DNA of 64,000 nt from Polaribacter butkevichii. Lineage in GTDB: Bacteria > Bacteroidota > Bacteroidia > Flavobacteriales > Flavobacteriaceae. Below are positions 43,503-54,052 of this stretch, piece after piece. A program made the position numbers and the translations under genes. Where the stretch lies: contig NZ_CP150661.1 of assembly GCF_038024105.1 (NCBI RefSeq), positions 2,065,001-2,129,000 of the forward strand, read 5' to 3'. Under the pieces are notes generated by a model. That model did no database searches. It saw only the letters and a program-made list of their open reading frames with translations, and was not told where the DNA came from. The stretch's first letter is position 1, and every line of letters starts with the position of its first letter.

Positions 43503-46121
43503 ATGAAATCACAAGATATCCGTGCTACTTTTTTAAACTTCTTTAAGGAAAAATCTCATTTAATTGTGCCTTCTGCACCAATGGTAACTAAGGACGACCC
43601 AACTTTAATGTTTGTAAATTCTGGAATGGCGCCTTTTAAAGAATACTTCTTAGGAAATGGAGTACCAAAGAAGAACCGAATTTCAGATTCGCAAAAATGC
43701 TTGCGCGTTTCTGGTAAACATAACGATTTAGAAGAGGTGGGGTACGATACGTATCATCATACTTTATTTGAAATGTTAGGTAACTGGTCTTTTGGTGATT
43801 ATTTTAAAAAAGAAGCTATTGCTTGGGCTTGGGAACTTTTAACCGAGGTTTACAAAATAGACAAAGATATTTTATACGTAACCGTTTTTGAAGGTTCTGA
43901 TGATGCAGATAATTTAAAAATGGACACAGAAGCATTTGATATATGGAAACAATTTATTGCCGAAGACCGCATTTTAAAAGGTAATAAAAAGGATAATTTC
44001 TGGGAAATGGGAGAGCAAGGACCTTGCGGACCATGTTCTGAAATTCATGTTGATATTCGTTCTGCAGAAGAAAAGGCAAAAGTTGATGGTAGAACATTAA
44101 TTAACGAAGACCACCCACAGGTTGTAGAAATATGGAACTTAGTTTTTATGCAATACAACCGAAAAGCCAATGGTACTTTAGAAGATTTACCAAATAAACA
44201 TATTGATACTGGTATGGGCTTTGAGCGTTTATGTATGGTTATGCAAGGCGTAAAATCTAATTATGACACCGATGTTTTTACTCCAATTATTAGAGAAATT
44301 GAAACCATTACCAATGTAAAATATGGCGAAGATTTAAAACAAGATATTGCCATTCGAGTAATTTCAGACCACGTTAGAGCTGTTGCTTTTTCTATTGCTG
44401 ATGGCCAATTACCTAGCAATACAGGTGCTGGTTATGTAATTAGAAGAATTTTAAGACGTGCTGTACGTTACGGCTTTACATTCTTAAATAAAAAAGAACC
44501 TTTTATTTATAGATTGGTAGATGTTTTAAGTAAAAAAATGGGTGTTGCTTTCCCTGAATTAAAAGCACAAAAACAATTAATAGAAAATGTAATAAAGGAA
44601 GAAGAAACTTCTTTTTTAAGAACATTAGACCAAGGATTACTTTTATTAGATAGAATTATAGAAAACTCTTCTAGCAAAGAAATATCTGGTGATAAAGCTT
44701 TTGAATTATACGATACTTATGGTTTTCCTATCGATTTAACTTCTTTAATTCTTTCTGAAAAAGGGCTAAAATTAGACGAAAAAGGATTTGAAGCAGAACT
44801 TCAAAAACAAAAAAGCAGATCTAGGGCCGCTAGTGAAATGTCTACGGATGACTGGACTGTTTTAGTGGATGATTCGGTAGAAGAATTTATTGGATACGAT
44901 GCTTTAGAAGCAAACGTAAAAATTACAAGGTACAGAAAAGTAACTTCTAAAAAAGATGGTGAAATGTATCAATTGGTATTTAACCTAACTCCTTTTTACC
45001 CAGAAGGCGGAGGACAAGTAGGTGATAAAGGCTACTTAGAAGATATACATGGAGATGTAATTTATATTTTAGACACCAAGAAAGAGAATAGTGTTATTAT
45101 TCACTTTACAAAGAATTTACCAAAAAATATTAACGAAACTTTTAAGGCTGTTGTAGATAAAAAACAACGTTATAGAACAGAATGTAACCATACAGCAACG
45201 CACTTATTACACCAAGCTTTAAGAGAGGTTTTAGGAACTCATGTAGAGCAAAAAGGATCTGCTGTACATTCTAAATCTTTACGTTTTGATTTTTCTCATT
45301 TTTCTAAATTAACCGTAGAAGAATTACATGAAGTAGAAAATTTTGTAAACAGAAGAATTGCAGGCAAACTTCCGTTAGAAGAAAGCAGAAACATTACCAT
45401 GGAACAAGCGATTGAAGATGGTGCAATGGCTTTGTTTGGTGAAAAATATGGAGACACAGTAAGAGCTATAAAATTTGGAAAATCTATAGAACTTTGTGGA
45501 GGAACGCATGTAAAAAACACTAGTGACATTTGGCACTTTAAAATTAAATCTGAAGGTGCTGTTGCTTCTGGTATTAGAAGAATTGAAGCGATAACAAATG
45601 AAGCTGTTAAAGATTTTTATTTTGAAAGTAACAAAGCTCTATTAGAAATTAAAGAGTTATTAAACAACACAAAAGAACCTGTAAAAGCTGTTCAAAAAAT
45701 ACAAGATGAAAATGCTTCTCTACAGAGACAAATTGAACAACTATTAAAAGATAAGGCTAAAAATTTATCTGGCGAATTAAAAAATCAAATACAAGAAATT
45801 AACGGGGTTCAGTTTTTAGCTACAAAGGTAGATTTAGATCAAAACGGAATTAAAAATCTAGCATTTTCTTTAGGTAAAGAGCATCAAAATGCTTTCTTAT
45901 TTTTTGCTTCTTCTGCAGCAAAAGACAAAGCAATGTTAACTTGTTATATTTCTAAAGAATTAGCAAATGAACGTGGTTACGATGCAGGAAAAGTTGTTAG
46001 AGAATTAGGAAAACTAATACACGGTGGTGGTGGTGGACAAAATTTCTTTGCAACCGCTGGAGGGAAAAACCCTGGAGGAATCCCTAAAGCTTTAGATAAA
46101 GCTAAGGATTATTTGATTTAA
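43503..46121 (+). CDS. alaS: Alanyl-tRNA synthetase
   Basis: An 872-residue class II synthetase. The start [14 protein letters not shown] is the family N-terminus; the frame extends to 43482 without need. Motifs: [19 protein letters not shown], the editing-domain zinc site HTATHLLHQ with CGGTH, and the C-terminal DHHA1 region [20 protein letters not shown]. Complete length. Divergent from the M23 gene; a terminator follows. Confidence 0.97.
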   Translation: MKSQDIRATFLNFFKEKSHLIVPSAPMVTKDDPTLMFVNSGMAPFKEYFLGNGVPKKNRISDSQKCLRVSGKHNDLEEVGYDTYHHTLFEMLGNWSFGDYFKKEAIAWAWELLTEVYKIDKDILYVTVFEGSDDADNLKMDTEAFDIWKQFIAEDRILKGNKKDNFWEMGEQGPCGPCSEIHVDIRSAEEKAKVDGRTLINEDHPQVVEIWNLVFMQYNRKANGTLEDLPNKHIDTGMGFERLCMVMQGVKSNYDTDVFTPIIREIETITNVKYGEDLKQDIAIRVISDHVRAVAFSIADGQLPSNTGAGYVIRRILRRAVRYGFTFLNKKEPFIYRLVDVLSKKMGVAFPELKAQKQLIENVIKEEETSFLRTLDQGLLLLDRIIENSSSKEISGDKAFELYDTYGFPIDLTSLILSEKGLKLDEKGFEAELQKQKSRSRAASEMSTDDWTVLVDDSVEEFIGYDALEANVKITRYRKVTSKKDGEMYQLVFNLTPFYPEGGGQVGDKGYLEDIHGDVIYILDTKKENSVIIHFTKNLPKNINETFKAVVDKKQRYRTECNHTATHLLHQALREVLGTHVEQKGSAVHSKSLRFDFSHFSKLTVEELHEVENFVNRRIAGKLPLEESRNITMEQAIEDGAMALFGEKYGDTVRAIKFGKSIELCGGTHVKNTSDIWHFKIKSEGAVASGIRRIEAITNEAVKDFYFESNKALLEIKELLNNTKEPVKAVQKIQDENASLQRQIEQLLKDKAKNLSGELKNQIQEINGVQFLATKVDLDQNGIKNLAFSLGKEHQNAFLFFASSAAKDKAMLTCYISKELANERGYDAGKVVRELGKLIHGGGGGQNFFATAGGKNPGGIPKALDKAKDYLI

Positions 46122-46142
46122 AAAGCGATTAGAAAACTCATC

Positions 46143-46177
46143 AAAAAAGGTTCAAAATTTTATTTTGAACCTTTTTT
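46143..46177 (+). terminator. Rho-independent terminator of alaS
   Basis: AAAAAAGGTTCAAAA (46143-46157) pairs with TTTTGAACCTTTTTT (46163-46177), a perfect stem with a 5-base loop and a T tail. It lies just before the GSCFA gene. Confidence 0.85.
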
Positions 46178-46193
46178 ATTTTACTTTTATAAA

Positions 46194-47141
46194 ATGCAGC
46201 TTCAGACAATAATTCCCTTAAAAAAAGAAATAAGAAACCCAATAGATTACAACTCTAAGCTTCTTTTGCTAGGTTCTTGTTTTTCTGAAAATATTGGTGA
46301 TAAACTAAATTATTTTAAGTTTCAAACCAATCAAAATCCATTTGGTATTTTATTTCATCCAAAGGCAATAGAAAATCTGATTACAAATGCAATTAATGAA
46401 AAAGTATACACAACAAAAGATATCATCTTTCAAAATGAACGTTGGCATTCTTTTGATGCGCATTCTAATTTAAGTTCTCCTGATAAAAAAGTACTCTTAG
46501 ACAATCTAAACACAGCAGTTTCATCAACCAACCAACAATTAAAAGAAGCAACCCATGTTGTTATAACTTTGGGTACATCTTGGGTATATCGATTTATAGA
46601 AACAGATACAATTGTAGCTAATTGTCATAAAATTCCGCAAAAAAAATTCTTAAAAGAAATACTAACTGTAGCTGAAATTTCTCAAAGCTTAAAAAACATA
46701 ATTGATCTTTTAAAATCCATTAATAAAAATATAAAAGTACTTTTTACGGTTTCTCCTGTAAGACACTTAAAAGATGGATTTGTAGAAAACACAATAAGTA
46801 AAGCGTATTTAATTACCGCAATACACAGTATACTTACTGAAGGCTTCACCTTCTATTTCCCGTCCTATGAAATTATGATGGATGAGTTAAGAGATTATCG
46901 TTTTTATAACGAAGACATGGTACATCCAAATAAAACAGCCGTCAATTATATTTGGGAAAAATTTACGGATACTTGGTTTTCTGAAGACTCAAAATCGATG
47001 ATGAAAGAAATTGAAACAATTCAAAAAGGGATGTCTCACAGACCTTTTAATGAGAATTCTGAGCAACATCAGCAGTTTTTAAAAAATTTAGAGTTTAAAA
47101 AATCAAAAATAAAAGATCAATTTTATCATATCGTTTTTTAA
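46194..47141 (+). CDS. GSCFA domain protein
   Basis: A 315-residue protein with LLLLGSCFSENIG at residues 27-39, which names the family, then NPFGILFHP, ERWHSFDAH, ITLGTSWVY, FTVSPVRHLKDGF and EDMVHPN. The order GSCFS ... SPVRH ... D-x-x-H resembles the SGNH/GDSL hydrolase fold, so an esterase or acyltransferase activity is possible but unproven. No signal peptide. Confidence 0.93.
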   Translation: MQLQTIIPLKKEIRNPIDYNSKLLLLGSCFSENIGDKLNYFKFQTNQNPFGILFHPKAIENLITNAINEKVYTTKDIIFQNERWHSFDAHSNLSSPDKKVLLDNLNTAVSSTNQQLKEATHVVITLGTSWVYRFIETDTIVANCHKIPQKKFLKEILTVAEISQSLKNIIDLLKSINKNIKVLFTVSPVRHLKDGFVENTISKAYLITAIHSILTEGFTFYFPSYEIMMDELRDYRFYNEDMVHPNKTAVNYIWEKFTDTWFSEDSKSMMKEIETIQKGMSHRPFNENSEQHQQFLKNLEFKKSKIKDQFYHIVF

Positions 47142-47255
47142 AACACATTACCAATTATTAAGCTTTGTTTTTTTATTTTTTTAAAAAAATAGCAAAAAAA
47201 TAAAGAAATATCAAAATAAAATCGTATTTTCACCTACTACAATTCCCTCAACAAG

Positions 47256-47663
47256 ATGATTAAAAAAGTATTAATTGGTATTACCTCAGGTCTTTTAATA
47301 GGTATTTTTGTTACTTCTATTTTTGTAACCGATGAAGTTAATTTAATAGAACTCATTTTAACAAAAATTACTGCAACGTCAATAATTACAGGAATCTTTA
47401 CTGGTATTTACGCTTACATTTCTAAATCTAAACTTCAAGTATTTCTTGTAGCTATACTTATAGGAATTATCACCTTCTATATAAAATACTTTATTACAGG
47501 TCATAATTTTGATCCACTAACAATGGGTGCATTTGTTGGCGCTATGCTTGGTGGTGTATTTGCTGTTATAAGAAAAGTAACACATTCAATTATAATCTAC
47601 AATAGATTACAAAGACACCGAAAAAAAGGTTTTCGAAATAAAAAACATCACTATTATTCATAA
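47256..47663 (+). CDS. Small four-helix membrane protein
   Basis: A 135-residue protein with four hydrophobic segments (about 3-24, 33-55, 59-79, 87-107) and a strongly basic C-terminal tail (RLQRHRKKGFRNKKHH). No family recognised. Its upstream region is A/T-only for about 90 bases. Confidence 0.65.
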   Translation: MIKKVLIGITSGLLIGIFVTSIFVTDEVNLIELILTKITATSIITGIFTGIYAYISKSKLQVFLVAILIGIITFYIKYFITGHNFDPLTMGAFVGAMLGGVFAVIRKVTHSIIIYNRLQRHRKKGFRNKKHHYYS

Positions 47664-47702
47664 AAAAATAGAACTACAACAATTGTTATAATTCTATTTT
47701 AT
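47664..47702. terminator. Hairpin between two convergent genes
   Basis: AATAGAA and TTCTATT flank AACAATTGTT, making an interrupted stem after the membrane protein gene. A second weaker inverted pair, AAACAATC/GATTGTTT at 47714-47740, lies before the end of the minus-strand rhodanese gene. Together they could serve both directions. Confidence 0.5.
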
Positions 47703-47751
47703 CATATTAAAAGAAACAATCTAAATAAATTGATTGTTTAAACCTTTACCT

Positions 47752-48066
47752 CTATTTAGAAATATGTTGGTCTACATTTTGCCAAGGACCACCATTAATA
47801 ACATCAACACCGTTTTTAGCTAAAAACTGAGTTGCTTGTCCGCTTCTTGCTCCACTTCTACAAACGGCAATTACTGGTTTATTCCAAGATTTAATTTTTT
47901 CAATCTCTAAAGGAATTACTGTTAAAACAATATGTTCTGCACCTTCTGTATGCCCTTCATTCCATTCTTCTTGTGTTCTAACATCTAAAACTACCGCTCC
48001 TTTTTCTAAATATTCTTTAATTTCTGCACTCATATCTTTTCTTTTAAACATGTCAAATAGACCCAT
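47752..48066 (-). CDS. Rhodanese-like domain protein
   Basis: A 104-residue single rhodanese domain: AVVLDVRTQEEWNEGHTEGAEHI, then the active-site loop CRSGARSGQA with the catalytic Cys. It should carry persulfide sulfur. No signal peptide. It lies 18 bases downstream of the aromatic amino acid hydroxylase on the same strand, so likely cotranscribed. Confidence 0.92.
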   Translation of the reverse strand: MGLFDMFKRKDMSAEIKEYLEKGAVVLDVRTQEEWNEGHTEGAEHIVLTVIPLEIEKIKSWNKPVIAVCRSGARSGQATQFLAKNGVDVINGGPWQNVDQHISK

Positions 48067-48084
48067 GTTATTTTATTTTAAATA

Positions 48085-49830
48085 TTAAACTCGACACAAA
48101 ATTAGTCCATTTTCAATTAACTTTGTGTAGCTTTTGTTACATTTTAACGCTTCTAACCATTCTAAAATAGCCGATTGGATAGAAAATTGATGCTGCAAAG
48201 CTAATTCATATAATTCTAACGGCAATAACCAATCTAATGGAAATTGAGTTTTTAACTGATTAAATATTTCTGTTATTTTTTTATTTGTTGATAGATTACC
48301 CGCTCTCATCTTTCTAACCTCTTCATACAAACCATACAATTGCTGCTCTTTTTCTGAGTACGTAATTTTATGCGTTTTCGTTTCTGAAACCTTACCTAAA
48401 GTTAAAAAAGAATCTACATCTGCAGGACCTGCATAAGCAGAAACCACTTCTTTACCAATAGCCATATCATAAATACCCCATTCTGGTTGAAACAATATTT
48501 CATTTTGATAAGTTACCGTGCAATCTTCTAAAGAAATAATTAAAATCTTACCTCTTAAATCTCTAGTACCTGTAATTGCTTTTCCTTTTACAACAACTCC
48601 ACTCTCAAATTCTAAGGTCATAAATTCGCCCTCGTAAATTCCGTAAGCCTTTAAATCTCTAGGGCTCATATCTTCAATTGGCAAATTAATTCCTTTTAAT
48701 TTACCAACAGGACTGCCAAAACCATTGGCATGACTTGTAATTCCGTGTCCTATTAATTCTTTATCTCTATTTGCTAAAGCCGTTGGCCCTGTTGTTTGAA
48801 AATATGCTACTTTATTATTTTTATACTGAATAACTTTAGAAAAAACACCAGAAATCTGAATACCCGTGGTTAGTTCTATCGTTCCTAAATTATCTGAATC
48901 TATTAATTTTTGAATACTTTTTAAACCACCAGTTCGAATAGCCATTGTATTTGCAAACTCATCTAAAACCAAACTTAAATAAGCAAAATCTGGCGTTACA
49001 AATAATTGCGGTTGTGGTTTTGTAATATCAAAATTTACCGTAGCAGCATCAATAGAATAGGCTACTTTTTTTACTTTGTCTTGCATACACCAAGCACTTT
49101 CTCCTATTGATGAAAGCAAACCTGCTCCGTATATCTTAGGGGTTTCTAAACTACCAATCAAACCATATTCTACAGTCCACCAATGCAGATTTCTAATTTG
49201 AGCCATTTCAGACAATTCGCCCATATTATCTTGAAGGTACTCTACTTTTTCTTGTGCTGCTTTAATTTCTATTTCTGATGAATTTGGATCTTCTTTTAAG
49301 ATTGATAAAAGCCGAATTGCCTCATACATTTCATAATCTTTAGAAGATGAAATTGCCTTGCTACCTATTTCTCCAAATCTTCTTAAATATTCTGCATATT
49401 CTGGATTTGAAATAATGGGTGCATGACCTGCTGCTTCATGAATAATATCTGGAGCAGGCGTGTATTCTATGTGATTAATAGTTCTCATATCAGAAGCAAT
49501 AACCAAAACATTATATGCTTGAAATTCCATAAAAGCATTTGGCGGAATAAAACCATCAACTGAAACAGCTGCCCAACCTATTTCTTTTAAAATTCTATTC
49601 ATTCCTTCCATAAAAGGAATATTTTCTAAAGAAATACCCGTTTTTTCTAACCCAGTTATGTAAGATTTGTGTGCCACTTTACTCAAATAAGCTACATTCA
49701 TTCTCATTACATAACGCCAAACCGCTTGGTTTTGGGCTGTATATTCATCATAAGGTTGTTGTACCACAAACTTATGTAAATGTTTGGGTAGTTTCTTAGT
49801 AACTTCGTTTAGTTCAAAATGAGCGTTCAT
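48085..49830 (-). CDS. Biopterin-dependent aromatic amino acid hydroxylase
   Basis: A 581-residue protein. The N-terminal half (to about 310) is the iron-dependent hydroxylase core: YTPAPDIIHEAAGHAPII with the two His iron ligands, then RNLHWWTVEYGLIGS with the Glu-containing active-site region and GAGLLSSIGE. The C-terminal 270 residues are a Bacteroidota extension of unknown function. The substrate is probably phenylalanine (phenylalanine 4-monooxygenase-type), but residues fixing Phe against Tyr or Trp cannot be judged by eye. The start is 49830. Confidence 0.9.
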   Translation of the reverse strand: MNAHFELNEVTKKLPKHLHKFVVQQPYDEYTAQNQAVWRYVMRMNVAYLSKVAHKSYITGLEKTGISLENIPFMEGMNRILKEIGWAAVSVDGFIPPNAFMEFQAYNVLVIASDMRTINHIEYTPAPDIIHEAAGHAPIISNPEYAEYLRRFGEIGSKAISSSKDYEMYEAIRLLSILKEDPNSSEIEIKAAQEKVEYLQDNMGELSEMAQIRNLHWWTVEYGLIGSLETPKIYGAGLLSSIGESAWCMQDKVKKVAYSIDAATVNFDITKPQPQLFVTPDFAYLSLVLDEFANTMAIRTGGLKSIQKLIDSDNLGTIELTTGIQISGVFSKVIQYKNNKVAYFQTTGPTALANRDKELIGHGITSHANGFGSPVGKLKGINLPIEDMSPRDLKAYGIYEGEFMTLEFESGVVVKGKAITGTRDLRGKILIISLEDCTVTYQNEILFQPEWGIYDMAIGKEVVSAYAGPADVDSFLTLGKVSETKTHKITYSEKEQQLYGLYEEVRKMRAGNLSTNKKITEIFNQLKTQFPLDWLLPLELYELALQHQFSIQSAILEWLEALKCNKSYTKLIENGLILCRV

Positions 49831-49938
49831 TGAAAATAAATTGAATTATTCTTACAATAATACGCTTTAAAATATTGATTACATATTTTAAAGGTGTTAA
49901 AACTCATTTTAACAAGCATTTATCATAATGAACAAAAA

Positions 49939-49967
49939 AAACAGACTCCCTTAAAGACAGTCTGTTT
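49939..49967 (-). terminator. Terminator of the ankyrin-repeat gene
   Basis: AAACAGACT (49939-49947) and AGTCTGTTT (49959-49967) form the stem; read on the minus strand it ends in a run of eight T. Confidence 0.8.
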
Positions 49968-50000
49968 AACGCTACATATTAATTAATTCAAATATCAATA

Positions 50001-50387
50001 TTATAGAGCTTCTTTAATAACTTTTATAGCATCTATTGCATTCGATCTTTTTGCCATATCTAATGCTGTCATGTTTCCTCTGTCTGATTTTGTCTTTAAT
50101 TTTGCTCCATTTTCTATTAAAAGTTTGGCAATTTTGGCCTTATTATACCTTGCAGCAAACATTAAGGGAGTTAAACCGTTCGATTTTTTGTTTACATTTT
50201 CTCCAGTTTCTATTAAAGCTTTTACAGCTTCATAATTCCCCATTTGTATTAACTTAAAAAAAGCACTAACATTATAATTAGATTTAATTATTACTGCTTC
50301 TTTATAATTTAAACTCTCTGAGGTTGTTGCTTTTACAGATCCGAAAGCAAAAAGACAAAATAATAATGGTAAGATTAATTTTTTCAT
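50001..50387 (-). CDS. Exported ankyrin-repeat protein
   Basis: A 128-residue protein with a signal peptide (ILPLLFCLFAFGSVKA). Two full ankyrin repeats are visible: GNYEAVKALIETGENVNKKS plus NGLTPLMFAARYNKAKIAKLLIENGAKLKTKS, then RGNMTALDMAKR. It is likely a periplasmic protein-binding module. It has a terminator of its own. Confidence 0.88.
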   Translation of the reverse strand: MKKLILPLLFCLFAFGSVKATTSESLNYKEAVIIKSNYNVSAFFKLIQMGNYEAVKALIETGENVNKKSNGLTPLMFAARYNKAKIAKLLIENGAKLKTKSDRGNMTALDMAKRSNAIDAIKVIKEAL

Positions 50388-50654
50388 AATAAATAAGTTT
50401 TGGGTTTATAATTAATTCGGTTATTATACTTAAAAGACTATTAACGCTTTGTTATGTTTCAACAACCAATGGCAATTAACAAGTATTTAACAAATAGCAT
50501 TTACCAAGAAAAACTCAATAACCGTTAAATTCTACTCACCTACTATTTATTCTAAATTTATAAAGTTTATTTACGTTATCGGTTTCGTAAAAAATTGATA
50601 AAATCAATAAAAACGATAAAATATTTCTTAATTTTACTGTTCAATTTTAAGACA

Positions 50655-52172
50655 ATGAACAAGAAAGTTATCCTTATGATTTTGGATGGTTGGGGAATTA
50701 CACAAGCCCCTAAAGTATCTGCTATTTACAATGCAAAAACACCTTTTATTAACGGTTTATATGAGAAGTACCCAAATGCTCAATTAAGGACAGATGGAGA
50801 ACATGTTGGTTTGCCAGAAGGACAAATGGGAAATTCTGAAGTTGGTCACATGAATTTAGGTGCTGGTAGAATTGTTTATCAAAACTTAGCTCGTATTAAC
50901 AAAGCGGTAAGAGAAAAAACCTTAGGTAAAGAAAAAGTATTACTAGATACTTTTAAATATGCCAAAGACAATAAAAAGGATGTTCATTTATTAGGATTAC
51001 TTTCTAATGGAGGAATACATGCACACATAGATCACCTAAAAGGATTGTTAGATGTTGCTAAAGAAAATGAAATAGGCAATGTGTACTTACACGCCTTTAC
51101 AGATGGTAGAGATTGTGACCCAAAATCTGGAACTTATTTTATTAACGACATTCAAGAATACATGAAAGAAAGTACAGGAGAATTAGCTTCTGTAACCGGA
51201 CGTTATTACGCTATGGATAGAGATAATAGATGGGAACGTGTAAAAGAAGCCTATGATGGTCTTGTAAATGGTGTTGGTACTAAAACTACAGATGCTATTG
51301 CAGTGATGAACAAAAATTATGAAGACGGAATTACAGATGAATTTCATAAATCTATCATTGTAACTAATGAAGATGGTTCTCCTAAATCACAAATTAAAGA
51401 AGGTGATGTAGTATTATTCTTTAACTACAGAACAGATAGAGGAAGAGAGTTAACAAATGCTTTATCTCAGAATGATTTTCCTGACCATGGAATGAAAAAA
51501 TTAGATCTTTATTACACAACCATCACGCTATATGATGAAAGTTTTAAAGGAATAAACGTTATTTATAACACAGATAATATTAAAAATACTTTAGGTGAAG
51601 TTTTATCTAAAGCAGGTAAAAAGCAAATTAGAATTGCAGAAACAGAAAAATATCCTCACGTAACATTTTTCTTTTCTGGAGGGCAAGAAGAACCTTTTGA
51701 AGGGGAATCTAGAATCTTAAGAAACTCACCAAAAGTAGCAACTTATGATTTAAAACCAGAAATGTCTGCGTACGAATTAAAAGATGCCTTATGTGAAGAT
51801 TTAAAGAAAGGTGAAGCTGATTTTGTTTGTTTAAATTTTGCAAACGGAGATATGGTTGGTCATACAGGTATTATGGAAGCTGCTATAAAAGCTTGTGAAG
51901 CTGTAGATATTTGTGCCAAAGAAGTAATAGAAACTGGTTTAGATAACGGCTACTCTATTTTATTAATTGCAGATCATGGTAACTGTGAAACAATGATGAA
52001 TCCTGATGGTTCTCCTCATACTGCTCACACAACAAACCCTGTTCCTTTTATTTTAATTGATAAAGAAATAAAATCGGTAAACAGTGGTGTTTTAGGTGAT
52101 ATCGCACCAACAATCTTAGATTTAATGGGATTAGAACAACCTAAAGAAATGACACAACATTCATTATTATAA
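50655..52172 (+). CDS. gpmI: 2,3-bisphosphoglycerate-independent phosphoglycerate mutase
   Basis: A 505-residue glycolytic enzyme of the alkaline phosphatase superfamily. MILDGWGI starts the fold, GNSEVGHMN carries the phospho-Ser, HAFTDGRDCDP, RYYAMDRDNRW and ADHGNCE complete the manganese site. The frame can be extended to TTG 50595, but MNKKVILMILDGWG is the normal N-terminus, so 50655 is chosen. Followed at 15 bases by a thioredoxin-like gene. Confidence 0.96.
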   Translation: MNKKVILMILDGWGITQAPKVSAIYNAKTPFINGLYEKYPNAQLRTDGEHVGLPEGQMGNSEVGHMNLGAGRIVYQNLARINKAVREKTLGKEKVLLDTFKYAKDNKKDVHLLGLLSNGGIHAHIDHLKGLLDVAKENEIGNVYLHAFTDGRDCDPKSGTYFINDIQEYMKESTGELASVTGRYYAMDRDNRWERVKEAYDGLVNGVGTKTTDAIAVMNKNYEDGITDEFHKSIIVTNEDGSPKSQIKEGDVVLFFNYRTDRGRELTNALSQNDFPDHGMKKLDLYYTTITLYDESFKGINVIYNTDNIKNTLGEVLSKAGKKQIRIAETEKYPHVTFFFSGGQEEPFEGESRILRNSPKVATYDLKPEMSAYELKDALCEDLKKGEADFVCLNFANGDMVGHTGIMEAAIKACEAVDICAKEVIETGLDNGYSILLIADHGNCETMMNPDGSPHTAHTTNPVPFILIDKEIKSVNSGVLGDIAPTILDLMGLEQPKEMTQHSLL

Positions 52173-52187
52173 ATTAACCTTTTTAGA

Positions 52188-52730
52188 ATGAAAAAACTCT
52201 TTTTATTAGCTTGCTTTGTTGTACTTGCATCTTGCAACGTACAACAAAAAGCAACTGAAGCACAAAAAGCAACTGCAGTAAAAAACCAAAGAGGAGATTT
52301 AATTGGATTGACAAATAAAGCCTCTTTTCAACAAACTCCTTACAAAACTTGGTTTGATCAAAAGTTTGATACTTATACTCCAGATGCCCAAACTATTGCT
52401 TCTCTTAAAAAAGAATTAAAAGGAGTTACAATTAAAGGTTTTATGGGTACTTGGTGTGGAGACAGCAAAAGAGAAACTCCGCGTTTTTTTAAAATCTTAG
52501 AACAAGCAGATTTTGATTTAAATAATTTTGAACTAATTACCGTAAACAGAAGTAAAAAAACACCAGATAATTTACAAGAAGGTTTCAATATAAAAAGAGT
52601 ACCAACTTTTATCTTTTATAAAAAAGGAAAAGAAATTGGTAGATATGTTGAGTATGCTCGTGAATCTTTAGAAAAAGACATGCTAAAAATTGTTTCAGGT
52701 GATCTATATAAACATTCTTACGACCATTAA
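52188..52730 (+). CDS. Thioredoxin-fold lipoprotein
   Basis: A 180-residue protein. The lipoprotein signal is LACFVVLASC. The active site reads GTWCGDSKRETPRF, a C-x-x-S variant, so only one active-site Cys. The cis-Pro segment is IKRVPTFIFYKKGKE. It resembles TlpA-like periplasmic thiol proteins in which a single Cys would limit it to isomerase- or reductase-like chemistry with a partner. It shares the operon with gpmI and overlaps the next gene by 1 base. Confidence 0.85.
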   Translation: MKKLFLLACFVVLASCNVQQKATEAQKATAVKNQRGDLIGLTNKASFQQTPYKTWFDQKFDTYTPDAQTIASLKKELKGVTIKGFMGTWCGDSKRETPRFFKILEQADFDLNNFELITVNRSKKTPDNLQEGFNIKRVPTFIFYKKGKEIGRYVEYARESLEKDMLKIVSGDLYKHSYDH

Positions 52731-53131
52731 TGCTGCCAGAAAACCCTTTAATTATAGCCGTAGATTTTGACGGCACCATTGTAGAAGATGCATACCCAAA
52801 AATAGGCAAAGAGTTAATCTTTGCCTTTCATACGTTAAAAAAACTACAATCTCAAGGCCATCGATTAATTCTTTGGACTTACAGACATGGAAAAAGACTC
52901 GATGAAGCTGTTGCTTTTTGTAAAGAAAACAATCTTGAATTCTATGCCGTAAATAAGAATTTTCCAGAAGAAGTTTTTGATGAAAAACACAGTCGTAAAA
53001 TTCATGCCGACTTATTTATAGATGATAGAAATGTTGGCGGTTTTTTAGGATGGACAGCCATCTATAAATCTATCTTTAATTACGAACCACCTAAAAAAAA
53101 GAAGAAAGGGTTTTTCTCTTTTTTCAAATAG
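52730..53131 (+). CDS. BT0820-like HAD hydrolase
   Basis: A 133-residue HAD-superfamily phosphatase: AVDFDGTIVED (motif I with both Asp), ILWTYRHGKRLDEAVAFCKEN (motif II), and DLFIDDRNVGG (motif IV). Length and sequence order match the small BT_0820-type family in Bacteroidota. There is no cap domain, so the substrate could be a protein or phospholipid-like molecule. Its C-terminal tail is basic (PPKKKKKGFFSFFK). Confidence 0.9.
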   Translation: MLPENPLIIAVDFDGTIVEDAYPKIGKELIFAFHTLKKLQSQGHRLILWTYRHGKRLDEAVAFCKENNLEFYAVNKNFPEEVFDEKHSRKIHADLFIDDRNVGGFLGWTAIYKSIFNYEPPKKKKKGFFSFFK

Positions 53132-53162
53132 ATAAACACTCCTATTTTCGCCTAAAATATAG

Positions 53163-53170
53163 TAACTTTG
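53163..53170 (+). promoter_or_regulatory. TAnnTTTG -7 box of map
   Basis: TAACTTTG lies 18 bases before the map ATG at 53189. The alternative start TTG 53168 lies inside the box and can be discarded. Confidence 0.6.
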
Positions 53171-53188
53171 CTTTTCAATTTTTTTAAC

Positions 53189-53992
53189 ATGATTAAGATA
53201 AAAACAAGAGAAGAAATAGAACTTATGCGCGAAAGTGCTTTAATAGTTTCTAGAACATTAGGTATGCTTGCTAAAGAAGTAAAACCTGGGGTTTCCACTT
53301 TGTATTTAGACAAACTTGCCGAAGACTTTATTAGATCTGAAGGTGCTGTACCAGGTTTTTTGGGATTATATGATTTTCCAAACTCACTTTGTATGAGCCC
53401 TAATTCTCAAGTTGTACACGGTATACCAAATAAAACGCCACTAGTAGAAGGTGATATTATTTCTATAGATTGTGGAGCTTATAAAAATGGTTTTCATGGA
53501 GACCATGCCTACACATTTGCCGTTGGAGAAATTGCCGAAGAAACTAAAAAACTTTTAGAGGTAACAAGAGCTAGTTTATATGTTGGTATTCGCGAATTTA
53601 AAGCAGGTAATAGAGTTGGTGATGTAGGATATGCAATTCAGAAATTTACTGAAGATCATGGTTACGGAGTTGTAAGAGAATTGGTTGGTCATGGTTTAGG
53701 AAGAGAAATGCATGAAGATCCAGAAATGCCAAACTACGGAAAAAGAGGAAGAGGAAAGAAATTTGTTGAAGGAATGGTTGTTGCCATAGAACCAATGACA
53801 AATATGGGGACTCAAAAAATTAGACAACATGCTGATGGTTGGACCATTACTACTTTAGATAACAAACCTTCTGCTCATTTTGAACACGATGTTGCCATTG
53901 TTAATGGCAAACCTGAATTGTTATCAACCTTTAAATACGTACATGACGCTTTAGGTATTGTTACTGATGAGGAGGATGAATTCAGACAGTAA
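53189..53992 (+). CDS. map: Type I methionyl aminopeptidase
   Basis: A 267-residue enzyme that removes the initiator methionine. Metal ligands are visible: IDCGAYKNGFHGDHAYTF (two Asp), GHGLGREMHEDPEMPNYG (His), AIEPMTN (Glu) and FEHDVAI (Glu). MIKIKTREEIELMRESALIV is the usual N-terminus, and the promoter box at 53163 supports it. A repeat-bounded GxxExxY gene follows directly. Confidence 0.96.
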   Translation: MIKIKTREEIELMRESALIVSRTLGMLAKEVKPGVSTLYLDKLAEDFIRSEGAVPGFLGLYDFPNSLCMSPNSQVVHGIPNKTPLVEGDIISIDCGAYKNGFHGDHAYTFAVGEIAEETKKLLEVTRASLYVGIREFKAGNRVGDVGYAIQKFTEDHGYGVVRELVGHGLGREMHEDPEMPNYGKRGRGKKFVEGMVVAIEPMTNMGTQKIRQHADGWTITTLDNKPSAHFEHDVAIVNGKPELLSTFKYVHDALGIVTDEEDEFRQ

Positions 53993-53995
53993 AAA

Positions 53996-54020
53996 AGACA
54001 CTAATTTCACTAATTGTCAC
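53996..54020 (+). repeat. Left inverted repeat of the GxxExxY cassette
   Basis: The segment 53996-54020 begins AGACACTAATTTCACTAATT. The reverse complement of 54441-54464 begins AGACACGAATTACACGGATT, so the two are imperfect inverted copies (about 19 of 24 positions). The left copy starts 4 bases after the map stop. Confidence 0.65.
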
Positions 54021-54052
54021 TAAAAAATAGACTTTAATTTCACCAATAATAA

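Noticed and set aside
53168..53188. Earlier TTG start for map
   Set aside because: The codon is part of the TAACTTTG promoter box.
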